From NCBI RefSeq assembly GCF_958295425.1, contig NC_081146.1:25644316-25708315 (forward strand): a stretch of DNA of 64,000 nucleotides, written 5' to 3'. A model generated the notes under the pieces. That model was not told where the DNA came from. It worked only from the letters and a program-made list of their open reading frames with translations, and did not search any database. This stretch comes from Solea solea (lineage: Eukaryota > Chordata > Actinopteri > Pleuronectiformes > Soleidae). Below are positions 50,501 to 59,500 of the stretch, piece after piece. The number at the start of each line of letters is the position of its first letter. Position 1 is the first letter of the stretch. Made by a program: the position numbers and the translations under genes.

Positions 50501-53500
50501 CGACATACTAAAGTATGACTTTTTTGTCACAATTTGGAAGACATACTATACTATGACTTATGTCAAATTTTGGAAGACATACTATACTATGACATTTTGT
50601 CACAATTTGGACGACATACTATACTATGACTTTTTTGTCACAATTTGGACGACATACTAAAGTATGACTTTTTTGTCAAATTTTGGACGACATACTATAC
50701 TATGACTTTTTTGTCAAATTTTGGACAACATACTAAAGTATGACTTTTTTGTCAAATTTTGGACGACATACTATACTATGACTTTTTTGTCAAATATTGG
50801 ACGACATACTAAAGTTTGACTTTTTTGTCAAATTTTCGACGACATACTAATCTATGACCTTTTTGTCAAATTTTGGACGACATACTATACTATGACTTTT
50901 TTGTCAAATTTTGGACGACATACTAAAGTATGACTTTTTTGTCTTGTTTTGGATGACATACTAAAGTATGACTTTTTTGTCAAATTTTGTATGACATACT
51001 ATACTATGACTTTTTGCCACAATTTGGACGACATACTTTACTATAACTTTTGTCAAAGTTTGGACGACATACTAAACTATGACCTTTTTGTCAAATTTTG
51101 GACGACATACTATACTATGACTTTTTTGTCACAATTTGGACGACATACTAAAGTATGACTTTTTTGTCAAATTTTAGACGACATACTATACTATGACTTA
51201 TGTCAAATTTTGGACAATATACTAAAGTATGACTTTTTTGTCACAATTTGGAAGACATACTATACTATGACTTATGTAAAATTTTGGATGACATACTATA
51301 CTATGACTTTTTTGTCACAATTTGGACGACATACTAATGTCTGACTTTTTTGACTGATTTTGGACCACATACTATACTATGACTTTTTTGTCAAATTTTG
51401 GACGACATACTATACTATGACTTTTTTGTCACCATTTGGACGACATACTAAAGTATGACTTTTTTGTCAAATTTTGGACGACATACTATACTATGACTTT
51501 TTTGTCACAATTTGGACGACATACTTTACTATAACTTTTGTCAAATTTTGGACGACATACTAAACTATGACCTTTTTGTCAAATTTTGGACGACATACTA
51601 TACTATGACTTTTTTGTCAAATTTTGGACGACATACTATACTATGACTTTTTTGTCACAATTTGGACGACATGCTAATGCATGACTTTTTTGACTGATTT
51701 TGGACGACATACTATACTATGACTTTTTTGTCAAATATTGGACGACATACTAAACTATGACTTTTTTGTCAAATTTTGGATGACATACTATACTATGACT
51801 TTTTTGTCACAATTTGGACGACATACTAAAGTATGACTTTTTTGTCAAATTTTGGACGACATACTAAACTATGACCTTTTTGTCAAATTTTGGACGACAT
51901 ACTAAACTATGACCTTTTTGTCAAATTTTGGACGACATACTATATACTATGACTTTTTTGTCACAATTTGGACGACATACTAAAGTATGACTTTTTGTCA
52001 AATTTTGAACGACATACTATACTATGACTTTTTTGTCACAATTTGGACGACATACTAAACTATGACCTTTTTGTCAAATTTTGGACCACATACTATACTA
52101 TGACTTTTTTGTCAAATTTTGGACGACATACTATACTATGACTTTTTTGTCAAATTTTGGACGACATACTATACTATGGGGCCACACGGTGGTGTAGTGG
52201 TTAGCACTCTCGCCTTGCAGCGAGAAGACCCGGGTTCGAGCCCCGGTTGGAACAAGGGCCTTTCTGCATGGAGTTTGCATGTTCTCCCCGTGTGTGCGTG
52301 GGTTCTCTCCGGGTACTCCGGCTTCCTCCCACAGTCCAAAAACATGCAATGTGGGGATAGGTAAATTGGACACTCCAAATTGACCATAGGAGTGAGTGTG
52401 AGAGTGAATGGTTGTTTGTCTCTATCTGTGTGTGGCCCTGCGATGGACTGGCGAACTGTCCAGGGTGTACCCCGCCTATCGCCCGATGTAGCTGAGATTG
52501 GCACAGCACCCCCCGCGACCCTCTGGTTGAGGATAAAGCGGTAGATGATGACTGACTGACTGACTATACTATGACTTTTTTGTCAAATTTTGGACGACAT
52601 ACTAAACTATGACCTTTTTGTCACAATTTGGACGACATACTAAAGTATGACTTTTTTGTCAAATTTTGGATGACATACTATACTATGACTTTTTTGTCAC
52701 AATTTGGAAGACATACTATACTATGACTTATGTCAAATTTTGGATGACATACTATACTATGACTTTTTTGTCAAATTTTGGACGACATACTAAAGTATGA
52801 CTTTTTTGTCAAATTTTGGACGACATACTATACTATGACTTTTTTGTCAAATTTTGGACGACATACTAAAGTTTGACTTTTTTGTCAAATTTTCGACGAC
52901 ATACTAATCTATGACCTTTTTGTCAAATTTTGGACGACATACTATACTATGACTTTTTTGTCAAATTTTGGACGACATACTAAAGTATGACTTTTTTGTC
53001 TTGTTTTGGATGACATACTAAAGTATGACTTTTTTGTCAAATTTTGTATGACATACTATACTATGACTTTTTGCCACAATTTGGACGACATACTTTACTA
53101 TAACTTTTGTCAAAGTTTGGACGACATACTAAACTATGACCTTTTTGTCAAATTTTGGACGACATACTATACTATGACTTTTTTGTCACAATTTTGACGA
53201 CATACTAAAGTATGACTTTTTTGTCAAATTTTGGACGACATACTATACTATGACTTATGTCAAATTTTGGACGACATACTAAAGTATGACTTTTTTGTCA
53301 CAATTTGGAAGACATACTATACTATGACTTATGTAAAATTTTGGATGACATACTATACTATGACTTTTTTGTCACAATTTGGACGACATACTAATGTCTG
53401 ACTTTTTTGACTGATTTTGGACCACATACTATACTATGACTTTTTTGTCAAATTTTGGACGACATACTATACTATGACTTTTTTGTCACCATTTGGACGA

Positions 53501-56500
53501 CATACTAAAGTATGACTTTTTTGTCAAATTTTGGACGACATACTATACTATGACTTTTTTGTCACAATTTGGACGACATACTTTACTATAACTTTTGTCA
53601 AATTTTGGACGACATACTAAACTATGACCTTTTTGTCAAATTTTGGACGACATACTAAAGTATGACTTGTCAAATTTTGGACGACATACTATACTATGAC
53701 TTTTTTGTCACAATTTGGACGACATACTAAAGTATGACTTTTTTGTCAAATTTTGGACGACATACTAAAGTATGACTTTTTTGTCAAATTTTGGACGACA
53801 TACTAAAGTATGACTTTTTTGTCACAATTTGGAAGACATACTATACTATGACTTATGTCAAATTTTGGAAGACATACTATACTATGACATTTTGTCACAA
53901 TTTGGACGACATACTATACTATGACTTTTTTGTCACAATTTGGACGACATACTAAAGTATGACTTTTTTGTCAAATTTTGGACGACATACTATACTATGA
54001 CTTTTTTGTCAAATTTTGGACAACATACTAAAGTATGACTTTTTTGTCAAATTTTGGACGACATACTATACTATGACTTTTTTGTCAAATATTGGACGAC
54101 ATACTAAAGTTTGACTTTTTTGTCAAATTTTCGACGACATACTAATCTATGACCTTTTTGTCAAATTTTGGACGACATACTATACTATGACTTTTTTGTC
54201 AAATTTTGGACGACATACTAAAGTATGACTTTTTTGTCTTGTTTTGGATGACATACTAAAGTATGACTTTTTTGTCAAATTTTGTATGACATACTATACT
54301 ATGACTTTTTGCCACAATTTGGACGACATACTTTACTATAACTTTTGTCAAAGTTTGGACGACATACTAAACTATGACCTTTTTGTCAAATTTTGGACGA
54401 CATACTATACTATGACTTTTTTGTCACAATTTGGACGACATACTAAAGTATGACTTTTTTGTCAAATTTTAGACGACATACTATACTATGACTTATGTCA
54501 AATTTTGGACAATATACTAAAGTATGACTTTTTTGTCACAATTTGGAAGACATACTATACTATGACTTATGTAAAATTTTGGATGACATACTATACTATG
54601 ACTTTTTTGTCACAATTTGGACGACATACTAATGTCTGACTTTTTTGACTGATTTTGGACCACATACTATACTATGACTTTTTTGTCAAATTTTGGACGA
54701 CATACTATACTATGACTTTTTTGTCACCATTTGGACGACATACTAAAGTATGACTTTTTTGTCAAATTTTGGACGACATACTATACTATGACTTTTTTGT
54801 CACAATTTGGACGACATACTTTACTATAACTTTTGTCAAATTTTGGACGACATACTAAACTATGACCTTTTTGTCAAATTTTGGACGACATACTATACTA
54901 TGACTTTTTTGTCAAATTTTGGACGACATACTATACTATGACTTTTTTGTCACAATTTGGACGACATGCTAATGCATGACTTTTTTGACTGATTTTGGAC
55001 GACATACTATACTATGACTTTTTTGTCAAATTTTGGACGACATACTAAACTATGACCTTTTTGTCACAATTTGGACGACATACTAAAGTATGACTTTTTT
55101 GTCAAATTTTGGATGACATACTATACTATGACTTTTTTGTCACAATTTGGAAGACATACTATACTATGACTTATGTCAAATTTTGGATGACATACTATAC
55201 TATGACTTTTTTGTCAAATTTTGGACGACATACTAAAGTATGACTTTTTTGTCAAATTTTGGACGACATACTATACTATGACTTTTTTGTCAAATTTTGG
55301 ACGACATACTAAAGTTTGACTTTTTTGTCAAATTTTCGACGACATACTAATCTATGACCTTTTTGTCAAATTTTGGACGACATACTATACTATGACTTTT
55401 TTGTCAAATTTTGGACGACATACTAAAGTATGACTTTTTTGTCTTGTTTTGGATGACATACTAAAGTATGACTTTTTTGTCAAATTTTGTATGACATACT
55501 ATACTATGACTTTTTGCCACAATTTGGACGACATACTTTACTATAACTTTTGTCAAAGTTTGGACGACATACTAAACTATGACCTTTTTGTCAAATTTTG
55601 GACGACATACTATACTATGACTTTTTTGTCACAATTTTGACGACATACTAAAGTATGACTTTTTTGTCAAATTTTGGACGACATACTATACTATGACTTA
55701 TGTCAAATTTTGGACGACATACTAAAGTATGACTTTTTTGTCACAATTTGGAAGACATACTATACTATGACTTATGTAAAATTTTGGATGACATACTATA
55801 CTATGACTTTTTTGTCACAATTTGGACGACATACTAATGTCTGACTTTTTTGACTGATTTTGGACCACATACTATACTATGACTTTTTTGTCAAATTTTG
55901 GACGACATACTATACTATGACTTTTTTGTCACCATTTGGACGACATACTAAAGTATGACTTTTTTGTCAAATTTTGGACGACATACTATACTATGACTTT
56001 TTTGTCACAATTTGGACGACATACTTTACTATAACTTTTGTCAAATTTTGGACGACATACTAAACTATGACCTTTTTGTCAAATTTTGGACGACATACTA
56101 AAGTATGACTTGTCAAATTTTGGACGACATACTATACTATGACTTTTTTGTCACAATTTGGACGACATGCTAATGCATGACTTTTTTGACTGATTTTGGA
56201 CGACATACTATACTATGACTTTTTTGTCAAATTTTGGACGACATACTAAACTATGACCTTTTTGTCACAATTTGGACGACATACTATACTATGACTTTTT
56301 TGTCAAATTTTGGACGACATACTATACTATGACTTTTTTGTCAAATTTTAGATGACATATTAAAGTATGACTTCTTTGTCACATTTTGGATGACACCAAA
56401 TTTTGGACAACAGATGATACTATGTCTAACATTAGTGTGTATTATGTGGATTATATAACATGCAGATCAACAAGTTTAGGCTTTGCACTTTGGCAGAGTG

Positions 56501-59500
56501 GTCTAAGGCGTTCCATTTTGAACCAGCTACCCTCAGGAAGAGCAGGTTCAAATCCCACTCCCATCAGAAAATATGAAGGCTTTGGGTATTTTCGGAACAC
56601 ATACTAACCAATGACTCTTTTGTCAAATTTTGGACGATATACTAAAGTATGACGTTTTTGTCAAATTTTGCACAACATACTAAAGTATGACTTTTTTGTC
56701 AAATTTTGGACAACATACTATACTATGACTTTTTTGTCAAATTTTGGACGACATACTAAAGTATGACTTTTTTGTCAAATTTTGGACGACATACTATACT
56801 ATGACTTTTTTGTCAAATTTCAGACGACATACTAAAGTATGACTTTTCTGTCAAATTTTGGAACGACAAACTATACTATGACTTTTTTGTCAAATTTTGG
56901 ACGACATACTATACTATGACTTTTTTGTCAAATTTTGGACGACATACTAAAGTATGACTTTTGTGTCAAATGTTGGACGACATACTTAAGTATGACTTTT
57001 TTGTCACAATTTGGACGACATACTATACTATGACTTTTTTGTCAAATTTTGGACGACATACTAAAGTATGACTTTTTTGTCAAATTTTGGACGACATACT
57101 ATACTATGACATTTTGTCACAATTTGGACGACATACTATACTATGACTTTTGTCAAATTTTGGACGACATACTAAACTATGACCTTTTTGTCAAATTTTG
57201 GACCACATACTATACTATGACTTTTTTGTCAAATTTTGGATGACATACTATACCCTGACTTTTTCTTCACATTTTGGACATTTTAGACTTCACTCCATTT
57301 AGCACAAGGCTCTTTCCGTCCATATGTGTATGTATATGTCTTACTCCAGATCCAAATCCATGTGATGGTCCAAATTGTTGAGCAACGTACATAAGCATGT
57401 GCCTGGTGTGTGCCCATCACAAATTCTCAAAAGCCTCTCTGTTGCTCGTATTGCAAGCAAGTGCAGGAACACACACACACACACACACAGAGCCACCAAA
57501 AACAATACTTCACTCCCACTCTGTGGGTGAAGTAATAAAAAAAAAAGAATCCTTTAAAGTTCAGAGGAAAAGACAAAATGTCCTCACTTTGTCACAAAGA
57601 CACACACACACACTGATAACAGGGTCTTCTTATGACTCTTCGTCCTCAGAGGTGACAACGATGATGCTTCTGGCAGCAGCCACAACTCCACCCACCAAAC
57701 CACACCCCCCAGCCCAAACTGTGACCTCTGACTTCGCCCCCGTCGCCATCACTGTCACCTCATCCTCCCTCAGCAGCGACGCAGCAGCTGAGGGAGCCTC
57801 ACCGTCTGTTCCTGCCGCAGGTGAGTTTAAACAATAACAACAGGTTTTTTTGGTAAAATAACAAAATTGAATCACTGTTCTTTCAGTGTCAGGGGGCGGG
57901 GCTTCAAACCGTGGCCCCACTGCGGTCGTGGGTCCCGAAAGGAAGTTGCTCCTCCCACTGAGTGGCGTGTTGCTTGACGGCAGAGGAAGCACCGATGACC
58001 GCGGCGTCGTCAGCTTCCACTGGGATGTGGTCAGGTGAGATGAGCGCAGTAAAGCGTTTTCTCTGCCACAGATTTCAAAACTAATCTGCGATGTTTTTAA
58101 AGCGGGCCTCTTGGATTAAAGATGGACGGTGTGGACCAGGCAGTAGCTACGGCAACGGGTCTTCAAGTGGGGCGCTATACCTTTAGACTGACCGTGTCTG
58201 ACCAGGAGGGGGCAACAGACAGCACCTTGCTGACTGTGCACGTGCAGGAAGGTAGGAAGGGGCGGGATTAAAGTGCCGTACGTATGTAATCCTGAAGACC
58301 AGAACTAATCCTCATCGTTTGTCTCGTGCAGCTGCGACTCGTCCTCCTGTTGCTCACGCCAGTGGCAGCCACACGCTGACGCTGCCCGACAACGCCATTG
58401 TCCTGCAAGGCTCTGTCACTGACGGCGACCAGACCAAAGTCCTGTACCAGTGGGTTAGAGACAGCCAGAGTCCAGCTGCCGGGGTCAGATTACACTGCAT
58501 CACTTCAGATTACATTAGCTGACATACTGCAGGATTGATGGATTATATTAGGTCAGATTACATTAAATTAGTTAGATTAAACCCTGTTAACTGGCTGGAT
58601 CACTGAATGGTTTAGATCAGATTAGGAATAGAAATAGAGAAGACATACTGCAGGATTAATAGATAAAATTGGATCATATTAGATTAAATCAGATTAGATT
58701 GTAAATTACAAATAGATCAGATTAGATTAAAACGGGGTTAGAACTTGATTAGATTTGATAGATCACATTAAGAGAAGAAATAAATTCTATCAGATTACAG
58801 ATTACATTTCATCAGGATTGGAATTTACAGTAGATTAGATTAGAAATGGAAGAAAGTTAGACTTGATTGATTAGAGATTAGATTAGGTAAGGATAATATT
58901 TAAAATTTGATAGATTACTTTTCTATTTCATTTGTAATCAAGAATATGGATTAGATTAGATACAATCAGGATTACAAATCAATTAGTTCAGATTATCTTG
59001 GATCAGGATTAGATTATGGCGTTGCTGTCTCATCACAGGACGTCCTCTACGGCTCAGACACTCAGTCCACTCTATTCCTCGCTAACCTGGTGGAGGGAAC
59101 TTACCTGTTCCAGCTGAGAGTGACCGACGCCCAGGGACGATCCGGCATCGCCACGGCAACGGTGGAGGTCCAGCCTGGTAGGACAGGAACACTGTGTGTG
59201 TGTGTGTGTGTGTGTTGTCCACATGCAGACATGGACATGAGCATGTCCCTCCTGTGTCTGTGTAGAACCCGGTGGTGGCCAGGAGGTGGAGCTAGAGATG
59301 CTGGTGCCGGTGTCTCAGGTCAGTATGTCTCAGAGAGACACGGTCGTCCGTCAGCTCGCTGCTCTGCTGCACGTCCTCGACACGGACGTCCACGTCCGAG
59401 CTCTGCAGGGACACTCCCACCTCAGGTACTTACACGCTGGTTAACTGACTGTTAACTAACCGGAGGAGTGGTTTATTGACTGTCTACTAACATAAAGAGT

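Larger units (their letters stand above)
38310..57285. repeat. 19-kb satellite-like array, ~38-bp unit, in kiaa0319 intron 4
   Basis: Roughly 500 copies of an AT-rich ~38-bp unit: GACGACATACTATACTATGA, CTTTTTTGTCA, AATTTTG. Common variants are CATACTAAAGTATG or CATACTAAACTATGACC in the first part and GTCACAATTTG, GTCACCATTTG or GACTGATTTTG in the second. Some units lose bases (ACTTTTGTCA, ACTTATGTCA). Copies are about 85-100% alike. The array is interrupted by two SINEs (43406-43796, 52179-52562) and three copies of a tRNA-like module (about 43076-43282, 45614-45821, 56398-56604). All ORFs in it, such as those starting MDDILKYD, are by-products of the repeat. It makes up about 97% of intron 4 (38026-57649). 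Confidence 0.97.

Noticed and set aside
47931..57243. Repeated ORFs of 60-70 codons (starting MDDILKYD and similar) in the array
   Set aside because: They are translations of the 38-bp satellite unit, recur only because of higher-order duplication, and the unit length is not a multiple of three.
38310..57285. Regularly spaced ~38-bp repeats resembling a CRISPR array
   Set aside because: Units are directly adjacent with no unique spacers, there are no cas genes, and the DNA is vertebrate.
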